64,000 nucleotides of DNA. Source: Molossus alvarezi. Its lineage: Eukaryota; Chordata; Mammalia; Chiroptera; Molossidae. Shown one piece after another: positions 1 through 11,569 of the stretch. The position numbers and the translations under genes are program-made. How positions within the stretch are numbered: the first letter of the stretch is position 1; every line of letters begins with the position of its first letter. Below the pieces are notes generated by a model. That model made no database searches and had not been told where the DNA came from. It was given only the letters and a program-made list of their open reading frames with translations. Location: NCBI GenBank assembly GCA_037176705.1, contig CM073891.1, positions 52,268,571 through 52,332,570 on the forward strand, written 5' to 3'.

Positions 1-1196
1 CATATAAATTTGGTGTATCATTTTTTCAGAGTTGAAGAGAAAAAAAAATGTTTTATTTCTGTGTTTCTAATGCTGGAAAGATCTGAAAAAAATAAACTCA
101 GCAAATCAAGTAGTCTCTTTAAATATAAATGTTTCACACTACATGTAAATACAAATATTTTTTATTGAAAAAATAACTTTGAGATTAAACCATTTAAGTT
201 CTGGGTATAGCTCTTGTCTTTATCCCTCATAGTATTATGTAGTCTTGTATTTAAACAGTGGATTTTAAATAAATGGTGAAGGTAAAGTGACCATAAAAAT
301 AAAGAACTAATTTGAGTAGCTTTAATTCAACCATTCTATGAGACCACTTAGCAATTTTACTTAACATTTAATATTTTCAAAGTAAAATAGATTGTGAACA
401 TGACAGGGGTAATGTGTCTTGGGGGTGGCATTAATATATGTATTTTAAATAGTACAATAAAATTTTTATTTAATTTGAATAATACATTTAAAGTTGAAAT
501 TTGTTCTCCTTTAATTTGTTGTTAAATTTAAAATTAAAGAATTACTTACAATAATGATTCTTAGTAATTGTTCCAAACTTATTGCTGAATTATACTTTTG
601 TTATAGAAATGTAGAAAATATTTAAAATTGTGGGTATCAGATATGCAAGGTATACTTTTGTTCAAATAAAAAGAGAAGTTGGAGTGAAAAATATAATAAT
701 TACATACTACTTAACAGTTTTTATTTATCACACAGAGCATTTCCATTTCTCTAGTATTTTTTAAAAATTGTTGCTACTTTTTCCTCTTTTTTAATGCATA
801 AAGTACATTAGTTACACTGAAGTTATTATTCATGAGACCTGATTTAAAATGTTTTATTTTCTCAAATGCACTTGTTTCAAGACTTGGAATTTCTCCTGGC
901 TGAGTTACTAACATTGAACCAGGTCTTCAAACTGACACTTAGACTATAGAGGGTACATTTAGAGTCTGTGTGAGCTGTGCTTCTTAGAAGCCAATAGAAT
1001 GTAAATTCTTGCTTATATAACATCCAATGTACTCAGCATTCTAAATATAAGTCATGATGTGTAGTTCCATACAAGAAACCCTGAGGCAGAGTGTCTATTA
1101 GAACTTTGACTTTTGTTTGAAATTTGAGAGGAGCCATTAGAAAACTGATATTGACTCATTCATTATGGGAAAACCTAATCAAAAAGGATTAAAAAC
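1..1196. other. AT-rich intergenic DNA
   Basis: I see no coding, RNA or repeat signature here. The stretch is strongly AT-rich with many short A and T runs, and its open frames are short and unlike any protein I know. It ends at the target duplication of the first SINE. Confidence 0.6.
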
Positions 1197-1206
1197 ATTA
1201 ACTTTT

Positions 1207-1467
1207 ATCTCTGGCTCATGTGACTCAGTAGTTGGGGCATCGGTCTGTGCACTAAAAGATGATGGGTTTGATTTCCGGCCAAGTGCATACATGGGTTGCA
1301 GGTTTGACCCCTGGCCTCAGGTGGGGTGGGTTCAGGAGGCAATCAGTTGATGTGTCTCTCCCACATTGATGTCTCTCTCTCTCTCTTTCTCTCTCTCCTC
1401 CTTCCTTACTTCCACTCTCTCTAAAAAATCAATGGCAAAAATATCCTTGGGTGGGTTAACATAAAAA
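1207..1467 (+). repeat. VES-type tRNA-derived SINE
   Basis: A diverged tRNA-like head (CTCATGTGACTCAGTAGTTGG) is followed by a box B-like segment, a CT-rich stretch and an A-rich tail ending in a degenerate TCCTTGGGTGGG version of the family's terminal motif. It is flanked by a perfect 10-bp duplication ATTAACTTTT at 1197-1206 and 1468-1477, as expected for L1-driven insertion. The divergence suggests an older copy. Confidence 0.85.
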
Positions 1468-1661
1468 ATTAACTTTTCATGAATGTCACCGTTAATAGTA
1501 ATTTATTTATCAAACACAAAATTAACTAAAATGACATATCTTGTGGAATCCTGTGATTTATTTTTGGGTGACCTCTCATGGGAGGGTGCTGTGGTTGTAA
1601 TTAGAAGATGTTGTAGGAAGCATAAAAGAAACCAAGAGATTAATTGAAGAATAAAAAATTA

Positions 1662-1890
1662 GCACTGGCCAGTTTGGCTCAGCAGTTAGAGTGTCAGCCT
1701 GTGGTCCAGAGAGACCCGGGTTCGGTTCTTGCTAGGGGCATGTACCTCGGTTGTAGTTTGTCCTTGGCCCTGGTTGGTTGTGCAAGTAGCAGCCACTTGA
1801 TGTGTCCCTTTCACGTCAATGTTTCTCTCTCTCTCCCTCCCGCTCTATCTGAACAAAATATGGAAAAATGTCCTTAGGTGAGGAAAAAAA
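1662..1890 (+). repeat. VES-type SINE, younger subfamily
   Basis: The head reads CACTGGCCAGTTTGGCTCAG, and box B lies in ACCCGGGTTCGGTTC. The body contains GGCATGTACCTCGGTTG, a CT tract, and the tail motif GGAAAAATGTCCTTAGGTGAGG. It closely resembles the copies at 19.6 and 58.4 kb, differing mainly by CpG-type changes. I could not delimit a clear target duplication. Confidence 0.9.
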
Positions 1891-3233
1891 GAAAGAAATT
1901 AAATCAGACTTATGATAGATGCTCAACTGAAAAATAAAGAATTAAAATTTGTTTCTAAATGAAAAACTAATCAGAAATAGTCCAATAAATACAGTATTAA
2001 GTTGTAAATACGAGACTGAAAATCTTAGATGTTTAAGATCTCCATCAAATTATTAATGTTAAGCAAAGAATAATAATAACTTGTATAAAGTTCTAGTCTT
2101 TTAAGGTAACAAGGATTTAAAATTACAACAAATATTGCTATATGGAAGTAATACTTCTAAGAATATAATAATACATCTTTCCATGATCTTGACGAACATG
2201 TTAGCTCTCGAGATTTATTCTGGGGTTAGTAGAATGAACCACACGTTTTCCCACATCAAATGCCTCTCCTCCATCCTTTCTCTTTTCTTGGCTTTAGACT
2301 CCTTCATTTGTGATCAACTTTTCATTCTTCATTATTTCTGTTTTCCACCTCTTCTTTTGGTCTAAATTGGTTACCTAAACACACCTCTCCACCTTATATT
2401 TCTGGGTGATATGGGACATTTGAGTTTTCAGGAACAAATGAGTAACCTTTGCATGAAAATGTAACTAATAGTAGAATAGCTCTCTGTTTGCTTTCATGGC
2501 AGCTATTCAATAGTGGTTATTCATTAACAAGTTCTCTTCTAGAGTAAAGTACTTTAAAATAACTGGTTCAGAATGTAGTCTTTGTTTCCTAGTTTTTCTT
2601 TTATCTTGGTTTGTTCCCTATGTCCTCATGCCTGAAGCAGTCACTCTGTTCTTGTATGTCAAACTGTTACAATTTACCTTCACATTTTACTCCAAGAGTC
2701 ATCACTTACAAACTCCCACTCAGTGTCTCTGTGTCACTGGGAATGAAGCATAGTTGATATGATTTCCCACCAATTCAGCACTGAAGTTAGAAATATAATA
2801 CATGGTTTAAATGTCCCAGACTTGAAGACATTCCTATTGAAGAACACAGTACAAGGACTAACTATATGCATTTGCAATGATTTTGTGAATATACGGAGCC
2901 CCAGCGGTTTAAACAAACAGGCAAAGCAAAACAAAACACATTATAAAAATGTACTGGAAGAGAGATGTAACAACTTGTTTTGGCAAATCTGAAGGCAGTC
3001 ATCTATCGATTCAACGACTAAACATTTTCACTGAAGATTAAAAAATATGGGGTGACATTAAACCACAGTTTGAGATTATTAACAAGATTATATAAACATA
3101 AATACACAAAACACTTTGAGCTTTAGTTTTTTTAAAAATGTATCTTTTAACAATTAGAAAAGTACTAAAAAATCAATATAATAATACTTAGTGGAAAAAA
3201 AGTAAAATAAAGCAGAAAATCAGCTGTCTTTTC
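1891..3233. other. Intergenic DNA, nothing recognised
   Basis: AT-rich sequence with only short open frames on both strands (up to about 77 codons) that show no familiar protein motif. No repeat family was recognised. Confidence 0.5.
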
Positions 3234-3652
3234 TGTTATGGGTTAAGTTGGGCCCCCTAAATTTCATATGCTGAAGTCCTAAGTACCAATGCCTTGGAAT
3301 GTGACCTTATTGGGAAATAGATTTGCTGCAGATATGTTTACTTACGGTAAAGTGAAGATATTAGAGTGGATCCTCATCCAATATTACTAGTGTCCTTATA
3401 GAGGTGAAAAAAGGGTATTTTGGTCACAGGGGCATGGACACAAGGAGAAAGAACATCATGTCAACAGGCACAGGAAGAAGATGGCCTTCTAAACACCACG
3501 GAGAGAGGGCTAAAACTATCCTTCCCGGGAAGCTCTCAGATGGAGCAAACCTTACTGATACTTTTTGTCTCAGACTTCTAGCCTCCCGAACTATGACAAT
3601 AACTTACTGTTGTATAAGTAACCTCGGTTCTGGTACTGTGCTACAGGAGCAC
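3234..3652 (+). repeat. Ancient MLT1-like (MaLR) LTR
   Basis: The order of motifs matches mammalian MaLR LTRs as I remember them: TGTTATGGGTTAAGTTGGGC near the start, CATATGCTGAAGTCCTAA, GAATGTGACCTTATTGGGAA, TGGTGTCC-like ACTAGTGTCCTTATAGAGG, and ACTTCTAGCCTCCCGAACT near the end. It is well diverged, so it is likely older than bats. A 101-codon open frame inside it is chance. The exact subfamily is unsure. Confidence 0.6.
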
Positions 3653-4796
3653 TTTCATTTCCCAGAGGTAATCTCTACAAACATTTGTTATAAATTCTTT
3701 AACATGTGACTTATTTCTGTTTGTTTGTGTGTTTTGTTTTTATTTTTCACATGAAGATAAATTGTAAACTTTTTTATTTTAGGCTATAGCAGTGAGTTTT
3801 TGTATCCTACCAATGAAATCTACGATTCCCTGTTCCCAATAAAAATACACCAATTTTAGTGCTAAGTCAAATGATAACATTCTTCCGACTCCCTATGGGG
3901 CTAGCTGTGCTATTTATTTAAGTTCTAGATAAAGGGATATTACCAGAAATATTGTGTAAGATGTTAGAACTGCAAAGATTCTGAAATGTTACACTTGCTG
4001 CAAGCAAACAATTTAGCCTACCACTGTTTCCTAGAAGTGGGCATAAATAAGATTAATGGATCAGAGATAAAGGACTTAATTTCTCATAGCAATTGTAGTA
4101 ATCAGAATAGCAGCATTTTGTTCCTCGCTTTCTGACAGCCCATTACCTATTACAAGCCTTTCAGCAGGGCTATGAGAAGAGTGCTAGGCGACCCTGCACT
4201 TACAGAACCTGAAAGTTTTATAACAGTCAGTAAGTAAGCCTGCACGCTGTTATCTTAGGAGAGAAATGCTATCTTTACCTTTCAAACCTGCTTACCATAA
4301 AAAGATCCTTAAAAAGACAGACCAGCAGCCCTGTTCTGTGGTGCGTCATGTTCGGAGCCTGGCAGCCGTTTCTTAGAAAGCCAGTACTGGCCTGTCTTTC
4401 CCCACACTTCTTTCATGCATGAGAATATTAAAATTTCATAGCTAAATCACTGTTTTAGAAATTTCAGTTTCATGATCCAAGCATAGTCCTAATTGATAAG
4501 TTAACAAAACTTATATGTAAATCATCAGTTTTCATGATGTTAAAGGAATTCACCATATAATTATATCATTTACTTATCTAATCCCTTTTTATTGTGCCCT
4601 ACTTATTCTGTTTTCATTTTTCTTCTACTCCAGTACAAAGACATTCAATGCACTTCATTATCCCTGCATATTTTTGTTCATTAAAATTATTTTCCCCAAG
4701 TTGGTTAAAGCTTTCCTTTTCTGTTGTGGGTTTTATTAATGTATTCACATTTTATGTACATATGTAAATATGTAGACAAAAAATATAATCTTAAAT
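3653..4796. other. Intergenic DNA, nothing recognised
   Basis: No gene or repeat was recognised. 4130-4400 is less AT-rich than its surroundings and looks like ordinary unique sequence. The last six bases (4791-4796) are one copy of the flanking duplication of the solo LTR that follows. Confidence 0.5.
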
Positions 4797-5183
4797 TGTG
4801 GGAGACTGTTTGCATGGCATCCATTTTGCTAAAATCTGCTCTGCCATCTCCTGCCCCAAGGCAGGATATCTCTGTATACAATGTTTCTGCATTCCTTTAA
4901 GTAACCATTTACTCAGCCAGTTATGCTCTGTTTATCTTTTGTTCCACCCAGGATATTTACATGATATTTACTTGAAATTGCTTCAGGGTGGTTACCACAA
5001 AAACATCGCTTGGCAACAAATGTTCTTGTTTTTCTGCTTCTTGCCCTATATATACTGTGGATCTCCCCAGAATAAACAGACTTGATCAGAGCCCTGTCTT
5101 GTCTCCATTTCTCGTGTCTCTTGTCCCTCCTCATCCTCACTCCCCCTCTAGAGTCCTCGTTGCTCGACCTGTGGGACGGGTCA
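4797..5183 (+). mobile_element. Solo LTR of a class II (betaretrovirus-like) endogenous retrovirus
   Basis: A 387-bp unit begins TGTGGGAGACTG and ends GACCTGTGGGACGGGTCA, so it has the TG...CA ends of an LTR. Inside are a TATA-like box (CCTATATATACTGTGG, about 5044-5059) and a polyadenylation signal AATAAA near 5072, followed by a GT/CT-rich stretch, the order expected for U3-R-U5. It is flanked by TTAAAT (4791-4796) and TTAAGT (5184-5189), a 6-bp duplication with one mismatch; six bases is usual for betaretrovirus-like (ERV2) integrases. No internal viral genes are present, so this is the remnant of recombination between two LTRs. Confidence 0.75.
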
Positions 5184-5306
5184 TTAAGTTCATAAAATAA
5201 AATTGTCATTTTCATCTCTGCCTTCTCTCTTTTTTCTTTCTCTTTCTCTCTCTTCGTGTATATATAATACCAACCCAAAATTAGTCTTAAGAGGTAATAA
5301 TATATT

Positions 5307-5461
5307 CCCTGGCCAGTGTTCTCAGTGGTTATACCCAATGTACCAAAGGGTTATGGGTTTGATTCCAGCCAAGGGCACATACCTGGGTTGCAGGTTCAAT
5401 CCCTGGCCCTGGTCAGGATGTGTATGGCAGGCAACCAATCGATGTGTCTCTCTCACATCAA

Positions 5462-5499
<38 letters not shown>

Positions 5500-5841
5500 T
5501 CCCCTCATCTCTTCTACTCATTTTAAAAAGTAATGGAGCCTGGCCAGTGTGGCTTAGTGATTGAGCATCAACCCATGCACCAGGAGGTTGTTGGTTTGAT
5601 TCCCAGGAAGGGCACATGCCCAGGTTGTGGGCCTGATTCCCAGATGGGCACATGCAGGAGGTGGCCAACCAATGTTCTCTCTCATCAATGTTTCTATTTC
5701 TCTCTCCTTCTCCATTCTTCTGTCTCTAAATTCAATAAAGAAAAAAAATTAAAAAAATAAATAAATAAAAGTTAATGAAAAAAAAAAAAAAAAAAAACCC
5801 AGGCGAGGGTAAACCTAAATAAATAAATAAATAAATAAATA
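5307..5841 (+). repeat. VES-type SINE, split by a second SINE
   Basis: The head CCCTGGCCAGTGTTCTCAG starts at 5307. The body runs to about 5524 with a long CT tract. The unit is then interrupted by another SINE, and its tail (a poly(A) run, CAGGCGAGGGTAA, then an AAAT repeat at 5816-5841) resumes near 5779. The outer copy must be the older insertion. Confidence 0.8.
5538..5766 (+). repeat. VES-type SINE nested in the tail of another
   Basis: It starts GCCTGGCCAGTGTGGCTTAG and carries the extended GGGCACATGCCCAGGTTGTGG body typical of an older VES subfamily. It ends in A-rich sequence. An imperfect duplication, AAAAGTAATGGA (ending 5537) against AAAAGTTAATGA (5767-5778), brackets it and sits inside the tail of the outer SINE. 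Confidence 0.85.
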
Positions 5842-6541
5842 ACAATATTTGAACTTTACTATTCACAGTTATAAAGACAAATTATATATCTCTAGATAGA
5901 AAGATTTTATTATCATAGTTCACTAAATTTAACCCATATCTGATTAAACTCTCCAATAAATTTAAAGTAACTTTGTTTACATTACTTACTATTCTCTCTC
6001 CATTTCTGTACAAATTTGTTACTTGCATTTGTATTTGTCTTATTTTAAAATTTTCTTTTTATTACCAATTGTTAATGCTCATAAATTTATCATTTTATTT
6101 ACTCAATAGATTATTTTTCTACTAAGAATAGACATGTTCGATCAACAAACATTGGTACATTAGACTATTTGGATAGAATTAATATTGAAGTGTCTCTTAT
6201 TGTGATTGAATAATAGGACTGTATTTATGAATTTAAAACTCTGTTGGTGTGTTTGATAATACAGAGAAAATCTAATCATATCCTCTGAGTAGCTTCTATC
6301 TCAGTAATTCACAATGTTTTTAGCTCTTAAGTCAGGATGTCTGCATATTATCTTGATATATATGCTACACAGAAGGAATAGAATAATGTATTTAAGGGTT
6401 AATATTCAGAGACATAATTCATATCCATAAAATTAGTCTTTATCTTTTGTGAAATGGTGAGCTCAAGTCTATTACTATTTATAGACTACCTACACATAGC
6501 GCTGCTATAAGTAACAGATAATTAGTGTGGTTGAATTATCC

Positions 6542-6543
<2 letters not shown>
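5842..6543. other. AT-rich intergenic DNA
   Basis: No gene, RNA or repeat family was recognised in this AT-rich stretch. Confidence 0.5.

Positions 6544-6578
<35 letters not shown>
6544..6578. repeat. (TG)n microsatellite
   Basis: About seventeen uninterrupted TG units, then TCT. It is a likely length-variable marker. It is not part of a SINE or L1 that I can see. Confidence 0.95.
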
Positions 6579-6579
<1 letters not shown>

Positions 6580-7731
6580 TTGTATGCCTGTACTAACAGC
6601 TGCACAAATGCATTTAGGCAAGTAGAGAGAATTATCTAGGAAACTGACCAAGGAACATAATAATGTGTAGCATTCACTGATATGCTAGTACTAATAATGT
6701 AGAGAGAAGCAAATGAAATCTGAGAAAAAAATGGCAATTTTCTTCTTTTGTGAACCAATAGCATATTCTTTGTCGGTATTCACATTTAAGAACTAAATAC
6801 CATACCTAACACCTAATAAAAGAGAGCCCATCTGTAATTTGATACAAGATTAGTTGTTCAGCACAATTTTAACTAAATCTAATGGTGTTAAAATCATTTT
6901 ATGAAGAAGACACTACGTTGGTGCAATCCAACTCTTTATTATTGATAATGAGCCAAAGCTGAATAAGAAGCCAATATGAAACCTTGAAATGTTTAGGAAG
7001 AATAATTTTTCAAAACAAAATTATTGAAAATAAAGATCATTAAGAAATTTAGATAGAGCTATAAACAGTTCATAAAAGTTGATCATTTACTGTGGGGAAA
7101 AATACAACTAAAGCTTCTATATGGCCAAAGAGAAGAGTAACAATAGAGGTAGGAATCAAAATCAACAGCAGACAAACAATGAAATTGATGCTGTTTGCTT
7201 TTGAAAATTAGCTTTGAAATCGTTTATCTTATGGTTGTGCAGTCTGGCATTTTGTGAGCTCTGATAAAATCTTTCTTCTTAAACTAAAAGGGCCAGATCT
7301 GTGTTCTCATAAACCCTTGGCAGCTCAGATACTGGCTTATGACTCAGCTTGAGCTGGGATCTCTGCTCTACCAGTCAGGTCTACTTGCCCCAGACAGCTC
7401 TTCTGTTCACAAATCTTCTGGAATGTTTTGGTGGCAGTAAAAATAGCCAGCGTCCAGTGACCACAGAGGCAGCTGTACTGAACTCCAACAATTCAGCAGG
7501 ACATGTCCATTGGTCCTGGCACTGCAGGCCGTTGTCTAACTGGACTGAGTGTATGATGCGATGGTGGCTGTGTTCATGGCTGCTTGGGCTCCCTTTCATC
7601 CTGCTATTTTTTCTCAGCCCAGTTCAGCAACCTATCTGCTAGTTCTGGAAGGTACCAGGTACCATTCAATAATTAATTTTTCTATTAAACTAACCAAAGG
7701 TCTTTACACTGTTTGAAATTAAAAACCCTTG
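6579..7731. other. Intergenic DNA, nothing recognised
   Basis: AT-rich to about 7300, then a less AT-rich block at 7330-7640 with overlapping open frames on both strands (97 and 72 codons). Neither translation resembles a family I know. It may be unique sequence or an unrecognised old repeat. Confidence 0.45.
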
Positions 7732-9045
7732 GGTCTCAGTCCTCCCACAATCACATCAAAAATACATCTAAACTACAGAAAAACCATCATTCAGAACTGC
7801 CTAAAATCTAGCTGAAAAGAGTCCTGCAAGTACGGATACACAGAAGAAGCCACAGCAAGGCCTTGGCCAGGAAACCCAGGTTAGAGCATTGTCCTGATTC
7901 AGCATTTGCCAAGGCTGCGGGTCTGATCTCTGGCCAGGGCACATTCTCTTTCTCTCACCCTCCCTCACTGTCTCTCTAAAATCAATAAACAAAAAAGAAG
8001 AAGGAAAAGGAGAAGAAAAAGAAGAAGCCATGAGATGTAGAACAGGCTGGTCCTACCACACATGGCAGATAAAAACAAGGAGGAAAATCCTGTCTGCAGA
8101 AGAACCCTGTTAAGGAGTGAGGGGTCCTGGGATTCCAGTGCCCCCTAGCCTGGGATTCCAGTGCAAGGAAGAGAAGTCCCCATAAATTGTGTCTGTGGAA
8201 ACCAACAGGGATTGAGGCTGAGTGAGACAGAGGACTTCCAGAATCCCAGGGCTTCCACTTAAAGGGCCTGTGCACAGAATTACTCAGACTTGCTCTGAGT
8301 CCCAGCACTGAGGTAGCAGCTTGAAAGGCATTAGAACCATATGGAAAAAAATTGAAGCGTGTGGCATCAGGGCAAGGCCTAGAGGGGCATCTTTCGCCCA
8401 CAGAGAAGTGCTGGCAGAGGCCAGTGTTCCTTTTCTGAGTCCCTCCCCCACAAATCTGGTAGCCAGGCACCGTATCTGAGTCTCCCATCAACCTATCACA
8501 GTTCAACCTACCCCAGTGATTCCTGAGACCCTGCCTCAGACAACTTCCAGGCCCACCCCAGCTGTTTCCAGTGGCTTTTCCATAAAACGGCCTATCTTGG
8601 CTCATGCTTCAGACTTTCCTAAAATCTCTCAAACAAGCAGTATCTGGCCTTAGCATGCTCACACCTCTCACTAATGGCCCCAGGCCCAGCACTAGCATCA
8701 GCTGGCCTTGGTTTGCAGTTTGGCCTCTTCAGGGCACCTCCATTTGAGCCATCTGCAGTTCATTTTGTAGTCATGCCAGGTGGCCCTGGACAAAACACAG
8801 GCAGTGATTAACCTTGGTCTGCACTTCTTGGGAGGCCCCAGAAAACACACTTTGTGGACATACCTGCACAAGTGACACACTCATGGGGCAGACTCTGGGC
8901 AACAGTGCCCTGCTGAAGTAAGTCCTGCTGTGTGGGGTGAGCCCCTGCATACCTTATCCTTCATGGAGGTTGCATCCAGTGCTTGTAACTGATTGGCCTG
9001 GGAGTAAATCACTCCCATTGATGTGCCCCAACTCATGTGGAGTTA
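7732..9045 (+). mobile_element. Ancient L1 (L1MA-type) 5' UTR fragment
   Basis: From CCTCCCACAATCACATCAAA (about 7739) the sequence follows the GC-rich 5' UTR of old mammalian L1 as I remember it: ACATCTAAACTACAGAAAAA, GAGTGAGGGGTCCTGGGATT, TCCACTTAAAGGGCC, GGCATCAGCTGGCC-like text, CTTCTTGGGAGGCCCCAG, GACACACTCATGGGGCAGAC and GATTGGCCTGGGAGTAAATC. No ORF1 or ORF2 follows, so only the 5' region survives. A VES SINE interrupts it at 7853-8019. A 207-codon minus-strand open frame across the element is a shadow of its GC-rich sequence, not a gene. This 5' UTR is unrelated to that of the young L1s later in the window. Confidence 0.75.
7853..8019 (+). repeat. Short VES-type SINE inside the old L1 5' UTR
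   Basis: The head AGGCCTTGGCCAGGAAACCC is degenerate. The body has GGGTCTGATCTCTGGCCAGG and a short CT tract, and the tail is GAA-rich. An 11-bp perfect duplication AGAAGAAGCCA flanks it at 7842-7852 and 8020-8030. That motif belongs to the host L1 5' UTR, which proves the SINE landed later. Confidence 0.8.
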
Positions 9046-10200
9046 TGTTTTCTTCATATAAACTCTGTACACATATTAAGTGTATTTCTATTCATTTGTT
9101 ATTATGAATGTGAAAAGGGTATTTCTTAATTTTAAATTCTACATTGTTATTACTGTATATAAGAAAATTGTTAGTAATTTTTTTTTTTGGATATTGACAT
9201 AGTTATCAGTCATATATTGGACTTTCTTGGGGACTTTCAACATAATTCTAGGTTTTACTTTTCTTTTTTCTTACACTTTCTAGTAACCTACTTCTACATC
9301 TTGTTTTTGTGTTTTGTTTTTTGGACTTTGTTTTTATTAATGTGTTTGGTTTTTGTGCAGCGGACCATCCTGAATAATCCTTTATGGATGGTGCAATTTC
9401 TAAGTCCTTGATACCGAAAACTGTTCATTCTCTAGTTTTACCATCATCTAGCACTTCAGTGTGATTTCGGGTATAAATCTGATTTTCATTTCTTTGAGAC
9501 TTGAAAGCTCTTGTGAACTTTTAAAATTGCGGGAATTTTCTCCTTGACCTTGAAATTTGAACTGTGGTGAAAATATATGTGGATACATGGGTCAATTTAA
9601 TTCATTCTATATTCTATTTGGTGGGTCCTTTCAACCTAAAGATGAATGGGTTTTTCAGCTAAAAAATTTATTCTCTTTATTTATTGATATGGTATATGCA
9701 TGTTAAATATATACTTCCCATAGATATAAAGTTGAATATATATGTAATTTTGAATTTATATATAATTATAAATATATACATTAATGTAAAATATGCATAA
9801 ATTTGTTATATAAAATAACAAGCCTTTGCTTGATTACATGAACAATACTCATGATAACATTATTCTAATTCTCATGTGTAATCATGATAGATATTAAAAG
9901 GTAGTGAATGATGGATATAGTCTAAATTAGCATAATAATTCAATACAGAAATCAGAAATTTTAAAGTACAGTTAAAATCTACAGAGCACTAGAGTATTAA
10001 CATATCAGGTATTAAGAGAGAAGAAAGTGAACTTAATCTAAATAATTTGGGGAATTTTATAGTTCCAAATTCTCCATAATAATGACTTAAGAAATTGCGG
10101 TTAATAAAAGTCCTTTAATTTGGGGAAGAGAAACAAATTTTTTATTTTTTTATTTTTATCCTCAGAATATATAAATGTGAATATCAAGATTATATTAATG
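9046..10200. other. AT-rich intergenic DNA
   Basis: No gene was recognised. 9180-9660 is T-rich and ends with text such as TGGTGGGTCCTTTCAACCT that may be a very old repeat, but I cannot assign it. 9680-9830 is nearly pure AT with ATATAT stretches. Confidence 0.45.
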
Positions 10201-10408
10201 CCCAGCTGGTGTGGCTCAGTGGTTGAGTGTTCACCCATGCACCAAGAGGTTGCTGGTTCAATCCAGATCAGGGCACATGTGGGTCAAATCCCCAGTGGGG
10301 GGCATGCAGGAGACAATAGATGTTTTCTCTCATTGATGTTTCTCTCTCTCTCTCCCTCTCCCTTCCTCTCTCTCCAATATCAATAAAGAAAAAAAGAAAT
10401 TTTTAAAA
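10201..10408 (+). repeat. VES-type SINE (first of an adjacent pair)
   Basis: It starts CCCAGCTGGTGTGGCTCAGT with box B-like GGTTGCTGGTTCAATCC and the duplicated GGGCACATG body of an older VES subfamily, then a CT tract and an A-rich tail. It is flanked by imperfect copies of ATATTAA(T/G). Its right-hand flank is also the left-hand flank of the next SINE. Confidence 0.85.
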
Positions 10409-10419
10409 AATATATTAAG

Positions 10420-10603
10420 CCCTGCTTCTGTAACTCAGCTGGCTGAGTGTTGTTCAGTGCACCAAAGGGTCACTGGTCTGATTTCTGGTCAGGTTTCATG
10501 CCTGAGCTGCTGGTAAGGGTGGGTAATGGAGGCAGCCAATCAATGTTTCTCTCTCTCCCTCTCTCTTCACTCTCTAGAATCAATCAAAACATATTTGGAA
10601 AAG
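10420..10603 (+). repeat. VES-type SINE (second of an adjacent pair)
   Basis: It starts CCCTGCTTCTGTAACTCAGC, with TGCACCAAAGGGTCACTGG, a CT tract and an A-rich end. A perfect 11-bp duplication AATATATTAAG lies at 10409-10419 and 10604-10614. The left copy overlaps the target site of the neighbouring SINE, so one insertion site was used twice. Confidence 0.85.
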
Positions 10604-10614
10604 AATATATTAAG

Positions 10615-11569
10615 TAATTTAAGTAAATGTTCTTTGAATGTCATTGAGAATACATGAAACAAACTACAAGACAGAATAGGCTGAAATATTTTCAATATTG
10701 TAATCTTTTTTTCTAACCCAATACAAATGCTGTTTCTTCCATTACTTAGCATTTAGCATGTATGTATATATAACCTACATATAATCATTTCCATAACTTC
10801 AGAGTTGTTCTCTAGCTGCTTACATGTACACAGAATTTTTCTCCAAGTTCTAACCTTGAAAACAAGGATCAGCATTGCAATACTATGCAAGCTGACTATT
10901 CTTATTAGTAAAGACTGACTTAAAGTAAGATTTTTGTTGTTGTTCAATTCTCTTAGATATAGTTGTTCTGGTATGATGAACATGAATCTGTTACAATGTA
11001 GAATCACTGATAATTTTTATTACCCATTAACATATGAACAGACAATCTTGGCATATGTTCATTCCATTACTTTGACCTTAGTTTTGTCCCCCCTTGTTCC
11101 TGGCTTCTAACTCAGATAAACCTGAGCCTTAACATATCTGTGATTACAAGAAATGGCAATCACTTCTAAATATATGATTAAGGAAAGTACTGAGAAAATC
11201 TATTTCACACATAGTAATTTTAAAAGATTCAAATTTACAAATATTTTTAATGCTTAGTGAAAATGGCTATGTCAAATTTGCAGGGTGACATATATCTTGG
11301 CTCATAATTATGGTGATTCGAGATTGGGAGATAATAAAACCTTCTGGAGCACATCAGCATTTTAGAAGATGTGTTGTTTGTAAAGCACTTTCACCATTCA
11401 AATCACTGTGATAAGGCATTTTGAGAAAGAGTAATATGGACAATGGAAACGGAGCCAACTCTGAATGTTGTGTGCATGTATCCATGTCAATGTCTAAAAT
11501 GTCTGCATGTAAGGAGACTGATTTGAATGGAAGTGCTTACATAAATTACATTAGATACCTTACTCCTAT
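10615..11569. other. Intergenic DNA, nothing recognised
   Basis: AT-rich unique-looking sequence. Short open frames on the minus strand have no recognisable motif. Confidence 0.5.

Noticed and set aside
4913..5338. 141-codon minus-strand open frame
   Set aside because: It crosses the solo LTR boundary and flanking purine-rich DNA and has no viral or host protein motif.
5460..5510. CT-repeat arrays considered as CRISPR or satellite
   Set aside because: They are the pyrimidine tracts inside SINEs, without repeat-spacer structure; the genome is mammalian.
7982..8605. 207-codon minus-strand open frame
   Set aside because: It covers a SINE tail and the old L1 5' UTR, whose GC-rich sequence leaves frames open by chance. 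No known motif.
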